Source: Anisodus tanguticus
Lineage: Eukaryota > Streptophyta > Magnoliopsida > Solanales > Solanaceae
Assembly (NCBI GenBank): GCA_034509755.1
Contig: CM067545.1
Span: forward strand, 48,353,062 to 48,417,061
DNA length: 64,000 bases
Direction: 5' to 3'
This document shows positions 12,140-22,469 of this stretch, one piece after another. How positions within the stretch are numbered: the stretch's first letter is position 1; each line of letters starts with the position of its first letter. The notes beneath the pieces were generated by a model. The model did no database searches. It saw nothing but the letters and a program-made list of their open reading frames with translations, and had not been told where the DNA came from. Position numbers and translations under genes: made by a program.

Positions 12140-12575
12140 ACTGACGTCCCTTTTGTCGGGAGACGCTGCGTTTCATGCCTGCATGTTCGGTTAAAGAGGG
12201 TGACGGTTCACGCTAGTAGGTTACTGGTTCAACTGATGTTGGAGAACTCTATTTGTTTCAGAGTTGCAGTCTGGCGTGGTACAGTATGTTTGCATACACA
12301 TATGGGTATGGTGGGGTCATGTCCCGTCCTTGTAATGTCATCTATTCCTTAGAGACTTATAGACAGGTGTCATGTGTGTAATAGACTTATATTGCCTTGT
12401 CGGCCTTTGTATGGGTATGTATATATATAAGTTGGTTTTCTGGATAAAGATTTCACGTACTTGTCCCTCATCTTAGTCCATATTTAATTATGATTAGGTG
12501 TTGAATGTACGATTAGCGGTACCCAGCAGGTGGGGTCTGGGTGCTCGTCGCGGTCCTCCAGTTTGGGTCGTGACA
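12140..12575. mobile_element. Gypsy-type LTR/UTR fragment ending TCGTGACA
   Basis: The block contains GGGGTCATGTCCCGTCCTTG, a TATATATATAAG stretch and the terminal CCAGTTTGGGTCGTGACA. The reverse complement TGTCACGACCCAAAC is a very common LTR end in Solanaceae chromovirus-type gypsy elements. No partner LTR or coding region remains. The strand is uncertain because the end is readable as TG..CA on either strand. Confidence 0.45.
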
Positions 12576-12960
12576 GCTTGCTATGTTAAAGCATTTATGT
12601 GTCTTATTTGATGAACCATTGTTCCTTGGGGGAGGGAAAACTAACCGTGTTTTATTTTGTAGATGGCTCCCAAATTGAAATTCAACATGGTCATTGAAGC
12701 ACCTAAGATGTTGAAAGTTTGGTGGACATGGTTGAGTATTGTACAACAAAAAGAAATAACGGACTGTCTAAGACGTCTTCCCTCCCTTATGACTATGAAA
12801 GGCAACCCCGACCTTTTAGAAGTCCTTATCGGGTACTTGGATAATGAAGAATGGTCTTTAGGTTCGGAGATTTTGAGATAACCCCGACCTTAGAGGAGAT
12901 CTGAGACTGCATAGATAGTGTAGGAACATGTATAATGCCAAAGAAAGAAACATGATCACA
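12576..12960 (+). pseudogene. Plant-mobile-domain / DUF7745-like fragment
   Basis: An ATG at 12663 follows TTTTGTAG, an acceptor-like site, and opens MAPKLKFNMVIEAPKMLKVW. After a one-base shift near 12852 the product would continue VFRFGDFEITPTLEEI, stop, DCIDSVG. The block W..W plus R.GDFE.TPTLEEI is typical of the retroelement-borne mobile-domain proteins common in Solanaceae. The frameshift and the in-frame TGA show it is dead. The assignment is by motif recall. Confidence 0.5.
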
Positions 12961-13300
12961 ACCTTCTAGTACCCTTCTGTATAATGCAAAGAAAGAAACA
13001 TGATCACAACCGACCGTGAACAATACTCCAGCAGTGAACAATGTGTTCTCGGCAGTGAACGGTGTGTTCTCGGCAGAGAACAGGAAGTGAACAGTAGTTT
13101 TCGAATTTTGATGGTGAACAGTAGTCTCCGACAGTGAAGTTATTATTCAGGGAACATGTTCTATACATATGGAGTTGGTACCTCCGGTTGCCCTAATTGA
13201 TTTTCTGTCGTTTATCCTTGTTGTTAAATTTGTCTGTTACGCTTTGCTGAATTTTGAGATTACATTTTTGTCATTTGTTTTATCATTCTGGTCTGTAGTA
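12961..13300. other. Non-coding stretch with short imperfect repeats
   Basis: AATGCCAAAGAAAGAAACATGATCACAACC-like sequence occurs twice (about 12934-12963 and 12981-13009). A GTGAACARTRKK motif then recurs five or six times between 13015 and 13140. Nothing coding was recognised. Confidence 0.5.
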
Positions 13301-14782
13301 GCCTGGTCATTGAACTCGAGAATGCATACGACAAAGTCCTTAAAGAGGTTTTATGGAGATGTTTGAAGGTTAGAGGTGTACCTATGACGTACACTAGGGC
13401 GATCAAGGATATGTATGATGGAGCCAAGACCAGGGTATGTACAGTAGGAGGAGACTCGAAGTACTTTTCAGTGATGATGGGGTTGCACCAGGGATTATCT
13501 CTTAGCCTATTCTTATTTGTCTTGGTGATAGATGGACTGATACGACAAATTCAATGGGAGGTGCCATGATGTATGTTATTCGCATATGACATAGTCCTGA
13601 TTGATGAGACTCACAGCAGAGTGAATATTAAGTTGGAGGTTTGGAGACAAACTCAGAAGTCTAAAGGGTTCAGGATGAGTAGGACCAAGACAGAATACTA
13701 GGAGTGCAAGTTTAGTAATGGGAGCGACCCTGAGACAGACGTGGAGGTGAGGCTTGGTACTCAGGTCATTCCAAAAAAAGGAAGCTTCAAGTACCTTGGG
13801 TCTATTATCCAAGGGAATGGAGAGATTGATGACGATGTTATACATCGTATTGGGGCATGATGGAATAAATGGAGGCTCGCATCTAGAGTCTTGTGCGATA
13901 AAAATGTGCCACCAAAACTTAAAGGCAAGTTCTATAGGATGGTGGTTAGACTGACTATGTTGTGTAGGGTGGAGTGTTGGCCAGTCAAGACTTTGCACAT
14001 CCAAAAGATGAAAATTATGGAGATGAGGATGCTAAGATGGATGTGTGGGCATACAAGGAGGGATAGAATTATAAATGATGATATCCGAGACAGAATGGGA
14101 GTGGCCTCGGTGGAGGATAAGATGCGGGAAGCAAGGTTGAGATAATTCGGGCATCTGTATAGGAGAGACACAAATGCCCCAGTGCAGAGGTGTGAGAGGT
14201 TGGCTATGGACGGGTTCATGAGGGGTAGAGGTATGCCGAAGAAGTATTGGGGAGAAGTGATTAGACGGGATATGACGCAGGTGCAACTTACTGAGGACAT
14301 GACCTTAGATAGGAGGTTGTGGAGGACAGTGATTAGGATAGAAGGGTAGTAGGTAGTCGAGCGTAGCACTACTTACGCTTACAAACTGGTAGTTGTAGTG
14401 TTATTATTGTAGCCTTACTTAGCTATACTAGTAGGCGTAGTATTATTTTATAGTTCTTGTCCTTTGATTTCTCTTGTTGTATGTTCTTTCGTGTACTTTG
14501 TCTATCTTATTTACCTGTGTTAGTTACTGCTTCTTCTTTTTTTTCAGATTGTTTTATCATGGCTTATTCGCTTTTGTTACTCTCATTTTCATACTGCTTT
14601 AAATTTTTTGTCCGGGTCTAACCATTTCTCTTGCTTTTGCTTGTGCTTATGCTTTTCTTGAGATGAGGGTCTTTAGAAAATAGTCTTTCTACTTACCAAG
14701 ATATAGGTAAGGTCTGCATACACTCTACCCTCCCAGACCCCACGTTGTGGGATTTCACTGGGTATGTTGTTGTTGTTGTTGT
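13300..14782 (+). mobile_element. RTE-clade LINE, 5' truncated
   Basis: Non-LTR retrotransposon. The reverse transcriptase remnant starts inside the palm (LENAYDKVLKEVLWRCLKVR) and continues with VPMTYTRAIKDMYDGAKTRV, MGLHQG, then MLFAYDIVLIDE where FADD is expected. Thumb/C-terminal blocks follow (KYLGSIIQGNGEIDDDVIHR; RMLRWMCGHTRRDRI; REARLRxFGHLYRR). There are several stops. Because the second catalytic-loop residue is Tyr in place of Asp, the enzyme would be dead even without them. The tail 14690-14782 (AGGTCTGCATACACTCTACC, CCCCACGTTGTGGGATTTC, then (TTG)n) is the 3' end shared by Solanaceae RTE LINEs and the TS SINE. Confidence 0.85.
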
Positions 14783-14943
14783 ACGTAGGTGTCCATTACG
14801 GACTCGGTCGCAATATTACCTATATCCATTATTTCATGTAATATGAACTACGCGAGGACTTGATTCCCAAAGAGAGATACAAAGGCACTCTTTTGAGCTT
14901 GGTCGCATTGTTACAAAAATCAACCATATTTATCCCATACTAC

Positions 14944-15736
14944 TAGAGATGGCAATGGATTCTGGATCCGGTCCGGATCCGGTGGATCCAGATCCGTTTT
15001 ATAGGATATGGATCTTTAAAATTTGGACCCGACGGATCCGGATCGGACCCAGATCCATTTTTGACGGATCGGATCTGGATCTGGATCTTGTATTTGAGAT
15101 CTGTATCCGGTCCAGATCCGACCCGTGGACCCGTTTTTTATTTTATATATATTCATAACCTAGAATGTAATTTTATAAGTATTTTCTTAAAATTGCTAAG
15201 CACATCCTTGCAAGTTTAATTCTCAAAATAAGTTTAATTTATCCCCGCATTAACTCAAAAATCAAAAAATAAAGAGGTAACTTTGATAATAAAATCAATG
15301 TTATATTAGTGAATGACTAACATCTCCATAGACAAGTAGTTAAAATTATATTCACTTCATTTGTGAAGATTCCAAGCACATGCAAGTTCTGCATTGTAGA
15401 AATACTAGTCAGCATTTTTCACAACTATTGTCATTGTCCAACATTTTCAATTAATAGCTCACAATCAAAACGAGACAACGAACAAAATATCTCATACAAA
15501 CATTTCAAAATTGAAACACAATAAACTGTTAGCTAAGTAAAAATCATTTGTCAGTTTAATAAAAAATTCTTAGCAAGGCAATTTTTTTACATGTGGATCC
15601 AGATCCGATCCGTGGACCCGGTGGATCCGATGGATCCGGATTTGGATATGATTTTTATGGATCCGATAGATCTGAATCCGGATCTGGATTTGGATCTAGT
15701 AGGATCCGGTCCAGATCCGATCCGTTGCCATCCCAA
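14944..15736. mobile_element. Non-autonomous hAT element with GGATCC-rich subterminal repeats
   Basis: A 793-bp element flanked by a perfect 8-bp direct repeat CATACTAC (14936-14943 and 15737-15744). Ends are TAGAGATGGCAA and TTGCCATCCCAA, imperfect inverted repeats of TAGRGATGGCAA type. The first and last 150-200 bp are dense in GGATCCGGATC / CAGATCCGATC motifs, likely transposase-binding subterminal repeats. The middle 450 bp is AT-rich and codes for nothing. The 8-bp target site is the hAT signature. Confidence 0.85.
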
Positions 15737-15744
15737 CATACTAC

Positions 15745-16578
15745 ATTTCGACCTCATTCTCAAAATGGGATACGTACGCGTTCTTCGAGCTCGGTCGTAC
15801 CAAACAAAACATCCAAATAATCCCCCTAGAAATCCTCAGAGATATCGAGAAATCGAAGAATCGTCTCAACATAATATAAACTAGGCCAAAATTTTGAGAG
15901 GATTTTAAAAATTCCATCAACAATCCGGCTCAAAGGATCAATCGTTCAAAGCTCATAAACTAGAGCTGAATTTTTAAAAGGAACTCAAAAATTCCTTCAA
16001 ATGCATATCGACTCAAGAGTCAACCGGTCCAAAATATGCAACTGGAGCAAAATTTTCGAGAAGGCTCAAAAATTTCATCAGGGTCAAGATGAAAAGCAAA
16101 AGCAGAGCACCAAAGATGTTCAGAAAATCTCGCTCAAGCAAACAATGCCATGACATGAGTAGACAATATTTTTATATATAAAATATTTTAGAGATATTCT
16201 TTTTTCGAAAATATTTTTTCACACATTTCCATTCCTAACACTTTCTCTCACTATATTGTGGCCAAAAAAGGGTCGAGACCAGTGAATGGAGAAACAACAC
16301 AGCGGGAGTCAGCACCACGAATCGACCGCATAGGAAACTAACGGATCTTTCTGTAATTGTAGGTCACCAGAATGTTGTCAAAAGGAAGATGAGTTTTCGT
16401 ACTAACTTGTTTGGTTATGATAGAAACATGTACAATAAAAACCACTTTGATACCGGGGAAACCACTACCAGGCCTCGAGAGACACCAAACAAAGCAAAGA
16501 CATGATGCCAAAAAATGTCGTAAGAGGCGTGAGGTAAAAAAACAACCTAACCGTGAGAGTCAAGAGTCGAATGATATA
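15745..16578. other. Non-coding Ogre/TAT-like debris
   Basis: No gene seen. GGGATACGTACGCG and CGAGCTCGGTCG motifs near 15768-15798 resemble the tandem UTR motif at 16880-17050, and loosely repeated CTCAAAAATTYCATC motifs occur at 15900-16090. It looks like untranslated sequence of a TAT-type gypsy element. Confidence 0.4.
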
Positions 16579-16654
16579 TGTTGACACCCAATTTTGTCCC
16601 CTCTCTTCCGATTATTTATTTGCGATTTTAAATATTTTTGACACCTCAAAATAA

Positions 16655-16690
<36 letters not shown>

Positions 16691-16862
16691 TAAGGCCTTT
16701 AATATCGTCGTCCATTCTCAGTATCATCACTATTATTATTATTCATATTTTTTATTATCATTTGCCTTTTAATATCATAATCATAGTTTACCCTAATATT
16801 CTATGTTATTTTATTTTCGCAAAACGGCATCGCATTTTCTTTATTTTTAAGCAATAAGACAA
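16579..16862 (+). repeat. Ogre/TAT-type LTR fragment (5' end)
   Basis: Starts TGTTGACACCCAATTTTGTC and matches the first about 280 bases of the LTR arms at 19215 and, inverted, 22097. It keeps a segment (about 16745-16810) that the left arm has lost and the right arm retains. It is truncated where it meets ACATTCACCACACC near 16863. An (AT)n tract lies at 16662-16688. Confidence 0.7.
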
Positions 16863-16869
16863 CATTCAC

Positions 16870-17060
16870 CACACCATGGGACATGAACTACGTTATGACC
16901 TGATTCCATCGGCGGGATACGTAGGCAGCCCACATCAGCTTCGGTCCCATTTTTAGAAAACCTTACAATCCCCTTTTACTTGTAATGAACTACGTTATGA
17001 CCTGAATCCCTTGTTGGGATACGTAGGCGGCCTATATCGGCTTCGGTTACACCATTAGAA
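16870..17060 (+). repeat. Two tandem copies of an element UTR motif (GGGATACGTAGGC)
   Basis: ATGAACTACGTTATGACCTG followed by GGGATACGTAGGC and a CAGCTTCGGT-type block occurs twice, at about 16880-16950 and 16983-17050. More diverged traces lie at 14850 and 15768. This motif is widespread in untranslated parts of Solanaceae gypsy elements. Confidence 0.5.
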
Positions 17061-17820
17061 ATTTTTCTCCCTTGTCTTACATATAACGAAATACACCTAT
17101 CTGATCGCCTTGATAGGACAGGCAAACAACCCACACAAGACCCGACCTTGTCCAATTGAAAGTTCAGCATCCTCACATACCAGTAACTGGGGCAAATTTT
17201 AAGGGTTCATTGCAAGAAGTCGCCGATAGTTATGGAAAAGTGTTGTCCAACTAAGTCTTCACTCAGAATAGGATTTTGGATAAGACATTTGCTTTGTTTT
17301 ACTGCATGTCAATATTCGAGAGCTCGACATAATTTTTCATTAATATGCATACTTTCTTATAAGCAAATAATTTTCCACAATTATTTTCATTAACAACTAG
17401 CCAAGACTGGAAACCAGACAGGGGTTACATGTCTGAACCAGTGGGACGTGCAAGTATCAACAGCCAAATGTACAAAGTCAACACGAATCAACCGCCCCTC
17501 CCCCAAACTCACAAATTTCTTTGAATACGGGTTCTTCAGGTTAAAAGAGGTAGGGAAACCACAACATTCATGTTTAATTTTGCAAAGGACTTCCACATCG
17601 CAGTACCACCAGCAAGGATCGCGTTCATGTTTTGCGTCTGTACAAAGATGTCATTTTGACCTACAGGGTCCCAACCGCGTTATGTTTGTGCAAAGACGGT
17701 ATTTCGACTCACATGGTCACATTCTCACCCTCATCTTACATTGCCTATGTCCACACATTAACTTTTCATCCAGATTGAGTTTGCAACAACTTCAACATAG
17801 CATTTCGGCCTCAGGATCAT
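17061..17820. other. Non-coding 3' internal region of an Ogre/TAT-like element
   Basis: No domain was recognised. Near 17570-17730 the phrase TGTRCAAAGAYG with TCATTTTGACC appears in diverged form and grades into the minisatellite that follows. Confidence 0.4.
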
Positions 17821-18770
17821 GTATCATTGCGTCTGTGCAAGGACATCATTTCGTATTACGTCTGTGCAAGGACGTCATCACATTACGTCTGTGCAAGGAC
17901 GTCATCTTTCATCACGTCGGTGCAAGGACGTTATCTCATTACGTCTGTGCAAGGACGTCATTTTGCATTACGTCTGTGCAATAACGTCATCTTTCATCAC
18001 TTCTGTGCAAGGACGTCATCTCATTACATCTGTGCAAGGACGTCATTTTGCATTACGTCTGTGGAAGGACGTCATCTTTCATCACGTCTGGGAAAGGATG
18101 TCATTTTACATTTCATCTGGGCAAGGACGACATTTTGCATTACGTCTAGGCATTGATGACATTTTACATTACGTTTGGGCAAGGACGACATCTTGCATTA
18201 CGTCTAGGCAAAGATGTCATTTTGCATTACGTTTGGGCAAGGACGTCATCATATTTCGTCAGTGCAGGGATGACATTTTGCATTACGTCTGTGCAAGGAT
18301 GTCATCTCATTACATTTGTACAAGGACGTCATCTTACATTACGTCTGGGCAAGGATGGCATTTTGCATTACGTCTGGGAAAGGACGTCATTTTACATTAC
18401 GTCCGTGCAAGGACGTCATCTTATCACATCTGTACAAGGCTTCATTACATTTCGTCTGTGCTAGGATGACATTTTGCATTACGTCTGGGCAAAGACGTTA
18501 TTACATTACGTCTGTTCAAGGAAGTCATCTTACATTACGTCTGGGCTAGGACGTCATTACATTTTGTATGTGCAAGGACGTCATTACATTTCTTCTTTGC
18601 AAGGACGACATTTGACAATACGTCTGTGCAAGGACGTCATTTTGCATTACGTCTGTGCAAGGATGTCATTTTACATTATGTCTGGACAAGGATGACATTT
18701 TACATTTCATCTGTGCAAGGACGGCATTTTGCATTACATCTGTGCAAGTACGTCATTTCAATTCACAGAG
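17820..18770 (+). repeat. 27-30 bp minisatellite with GACGTC in most units
   Basis: About 32 tandem units of the type TACGTCTGTGCAAGGACGTC plus ATYWTRCAT. Start-to-start spacing measured over the first six units alternates 29, 27, 29, 27, 29. Most units carry GACGTCAT, the ACGT-core site bound by plant bZIP factors, and many carry a second TACGTC. The lack of stops yields long chance open frames (one of 216 residues at 17819-18469) reading ITSVQGRH / LCKDVILHYV, which are products of the repeat and not a gene. The array lies about 450 bp upstream of a 3' LTR, where Ogre-type elements often carry tandem repeats. Confidence 0.85.
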
Positions 18771-19214
18771 TCGTATTCTAATATACCCATTGTATGCATC
18801 AGTTATGCACTAGTTTTTATTTTAGTTCTATTCCGCAGGAGTTTGAATCGACAGGAGCTTCAGCACAACGTGGAACTATCTCTTGCAGCGAACCGAGGCA
18901 ATTTGTTGGAGAACTGGACTTCCCAACAAAGGTCAGCGACCTACTTCGAACGTCGTTCTGCTCTTTCCCAATATTTTGCCGCACCTGCAACCGGTGTCAT
19001 CATAACTCGATACTGGAGCAATATTTCTTGAATCAGCACCAACTTTGCTTCTCTATTTACCTATATCGCAATTTCTTCTCTCTCGAGATTCTATATCTAC
19101 CCGTGTATTCCTAATCTTTGTTCAAGTCCCGATGATCAGGACAAAATTGGCTAATCACTCAACTTCTTTGTCCTAAAACTCTTTCATCTTCTCCAGCCAA
19201 AGAGGGGCAAGCTG
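18771..19214 (+). other. 3' UTR and polypurine tract of the Ogre/TAT-like element
   Basis: Unique-looking UTR ending CCAGCCAAAGAGGGGCAAGC immediately before TGTTGACA. AAAGAGGGGCAAGC is the plus-strand primer tract expected at the LTR boundary of TAT/Ogre elements. From 18835 onward it is included in the left arm of the big palindrome. Confidence 0.6.
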
Positions 19215-19301
19215 TTGACATCCAATTTTGTCCCCTCTCTTCCGATTATTTATTTGCGATTTTAAATATTTTTGACATGCATATAACAATTTTAATATAT
19301 A

Positions 19302-19380
<79 letters not shown>

Positions 19381-21965
19381 CATTTAATATCGTCGTTCAT
19401 TTTCAATATCATCATCATTATTATTATTCGTATTTTTTACTATTATTTTCGCAAAAAAAACATCGTATTTTCTTTATTTTTAAGCAATAAGAATTTCATA
19501 AATATTATGTTTTATCATTATCACATCGTTATTTTTATTTAAATAATTTACATTTTTTCTTCAAAAGTATTTTTTAATAAACCCTTTTTATATTTTAACA
19601 CACAACTCATTTTCCCCTCACCCAAAAAACATTTTATCAACCCACACAAAAAAAGGCCCAACCGAACATGGCCCAATCGGCCACCATCTCGGCCCAAATG
19701 TTTTTTTTCTTTTCCATCCATATCCATTTTGCCCTAAATCCCAAAACAAAACCAAACACACCATTTTATCTCACCCCTCCACCAAATCAGCCGCGACACA
19801 CAAAACCCGCCGGTCACCCATACCCGCAACCCACACTGTGCCCCTGACACCACCAAACCCCTCCCGTCCCTTCACCCATACCCTATCCCCCAGATCCCGC
19901 AACTTGCACCCTTAAAATTCGCCTTCAAAATCGTTATTTTTGCCCCTTTTAATTTGAAATTCAAACTCGTTGAAAAAAGGGTATGGGTGAACAGTGGGGG
20001 GATCCATCTATAATTACCACTTTGTTCTTCATTTTAAGGGTCTGAAACTTGACTCTTGGTATTCGCATTTGAGAGCAATTATATTTCTATAAATATCCCC
20101 CTTTGTTCTTCATTTTAAGTCCAAGTCTGAAAAAAGAAATTGAAAGGTTCCTGTCCGAGTCTGAAAAAAGGGAAATTGAAACGAAGGTCGGAGGTAAAAA
20201 AGAAAGAAAAGAAAACACCGAAAAGAAAGAAAAAAATCAGAAAAGAAAACGGTTTGATTGTTCCTAATTTTTGCTTAGAAAATACTCTTCTTTGTTTCAT
20301 AATTTTTAATCCGAAAATCCTCTTTGAATACTAGTTTCAATCATCGAAAAATTTCCCCTTTTTTTCTTCACGTTTTCGGGTCAGGTCAAAAATCCTGGTC
20401 GGGTCTGTTTCGGGTCGGGCCAGAATTCGGGTCCAAAATCAGAAAATCCGAATCCGGGTCCAAAGTCACAAAAATCATAATTCCAAAAAAAATAACTTCT
20501 CTGAGTGGATTCGACGATTCGAAACGACGCCTCAATTTTTAGCATACTCTATTCTTAGAAAGGTTATGATATATTTTAGGATTTTTTGTGCTTGATATGT
20601 TGTCCAGTTAGGATCAAATGTGCTACTACGATCCAGACATAACTATTTGTGATGTAGCACATTTGATCCTAACTGGACAACATATCAAGCACAAAAAATC
20701 CTAAAATATATCATAACCTTTCTAAGAATAGAGTATGCTAAAAATTGAGGCGTCGTTTCGAATCGTCGAATCCGCTCAGAGAAGTTATTTTTTTTGGAAT
20801 TATGATTTTTCTGACTTTGGACCCGGATTCTGATTTTCTGATTTTTGGAATTCTGATTTTCTGATTTTGGACCCGAATTCTGGCCCGACCCGAAACAGAC
20901 CCGACCAGGATTTTTGACCTGACCCGAAAACGTGAAGAACAAAAGGGAAAATTTTTCGATGATTGAAACTAGTATTCAAAGAGGATTTTCGGATTAAAAA
21001 TTATGAAACAAAGAAGAGTATTTTCTAAGCAAAAAATAGGAACAATCAAACCGTTTTCTTTTCGATGTTTTCTTTTCTGTTTTTTTTTTTACCTCCGACC
21101 TTCGTTTCAATTTCCTTTTTTTCAGATTCGGACCGGAACCTTTCGATTTCTTTTTTCGGACTTGGACTTAAAATGAAGAACAAAGGGGGATATTTATAGA
21201 AATATAATTGCTCTAAAATGCGAATACCAAGATTCAAGTTTCGGACCCTTAAAATGAAGAACAAAATGGTATTTATAGATGGATTCCCCCCTACTGTTCA
21301 CCCCCATACCCTTTTTTCAACGAGTTTGAATTTCAAATTAAAAGGGGCAAAAATAACGATTTTGAAGGCGGATTTTAAGGTTGCAAGTCGCGGGATTTGG
21401 GGGATAGGGTATGGGTGAATGGACGGGGAGGGGTTTGGTGGTGTCAGGGGCACGGTGTGGGTTGCGGATATGGGTGACCGGCGGGTTTTGTGGGTCGCGA
21501 CTGATTTGGTGGAGGGGTGAGAGAAAATGGTGTGTTTGGTTTGTTTTGGGATTTAGGGCAAAATGGATATGGGTGGAAAAGAAAAAAAAGTTTGGGCCGA
21601 GATGTTGGTCGATTGGGCCATGTTCGGTTGGGCCTTTTTTTTGTGGGTTGATAAAATGTTTTTTGGGTGAGGGGAAAATGAGTTGTGTGTTAAAATATAA
21701 AAAGGGTTTATTAAAAAATACTTTTGAAGAAAAAATGTAAATTATTTAAATAAAAATAACGATGTGATAATAATAAAACATCATATTTATGAAATGCTTA
21801 TTGCTTAAAAATAAAGAAAATGCGATGTCGTTTTGCGAAAATAAAATAACATAGAATATTAGGGTAAAGTATGATTATGATATTAAAAGGCAAATGATAG
21901 TAAAAAATACGAATAATAATAATGATGATGATATTGAGAATGGACGACGATATTAAAGGTCGTAT

Positions 21966-22015
<50 letters not shown>

Positions 22016-22466
22016 TGTTATATGCATGTCAAAAATATTTAAAATCGCAAATAAATAATCGGAAGATAGGGGACAAAATTGGGTGTCAACAGCTTGCCCC
22101 TCTTTGGCTGGAGAAGATGAAAGAGTTTTCGGACAAAGAAGTTGACTGATTAACCAATTTTGTCCTGATCATCGAGACTTGAACAAAGATTAGGGATACA
22201 CGGGTAGATAGAATCTCGAGAGAGAAGAAATTGTGATATAGGTAAATAGTGAAGCAAAGTTGGTGTTGATTCAAGAAATATTGCTCCAGTATCGAGTTAT
22301 GATGACACCGGTTGCAGGTGCGGCAAAATATAGGGAAAGAGCAGAACGACGTTCGAAGTAGGTCGCTGACCTTTATTGGGAAGTCCAGTTCTCCAACAAA
22401 TTGCCTCGGTTCACTGCCAGAGATAGTTCCACGTTGTGTTGAAGCTCCTCTGATTCAAACTCCTGC
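18835..22466. repeat. 3.6-kb palindrome: inverted LTR plus 3' UTR arms
   Basis: Left arm 18835-20626 and right arm 20654-22466 are reverse complements across a 27-bp spacer (20627-20653). Arms cover about 380 bp of internal 3' UTR, the polypurine tract and about 1.4 kb of LTR. By eye the arms agree at about 95% or better outside length changes. The left arm lost about 85 bp near 19440, the right arm gained a short tandem duplication near 20840-20870, and the AT tracts differ. At the centre GATGTA/GTAGCAC share a few bases, consistent with fold-back by microhomology. Confidence 0.85.
19215..20626 (+). repeat. Ogre/TAT-type LTR, left arm copy
   Basis: Starts TGTTGACATCCAATTTTGTC after the polypurine tract. 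Contains an (AT)n tract at about 19303-19377 and a CT/CA-rich section (19610-19900) that includes GGCCCAATCGGCC. A GGGTCGGG-type block lies near 20380-20460. Compared with the third copy it lacks 412 bp at GCCTC near 20526-20530. It ends at the palindrome centre. Confidence 0.7.
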
Positions 22467-22469
22467 CGA

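Noticed and set aside
15591..15884. Asp/Pro-rich frames (MDPDPIRGPGGSDGSG-like)
   Set aside because: They are translations of GGATCC subterminal repeats of a hAT element bounded at 15736.
17819..18469. 216-residue open frame with periodic peptide (ITSVQGRH / CKDVILHYV)
   Set aside because: It comes from the 27-30 bp minisatellite, which is open in several frames at once. No start context, promoter or homologous protein is recognised.
17820..18770. CRISPR-like array
   Set aside because: Units are contiguous 27-30 bp repeats with no unique spacers, in a plant nuclear retroelement.
19173..19418. Frame with an (IY)n stretch, and similar ones at 8149-8349
   Set aside because: They are translations of (AT)n microsatellites.
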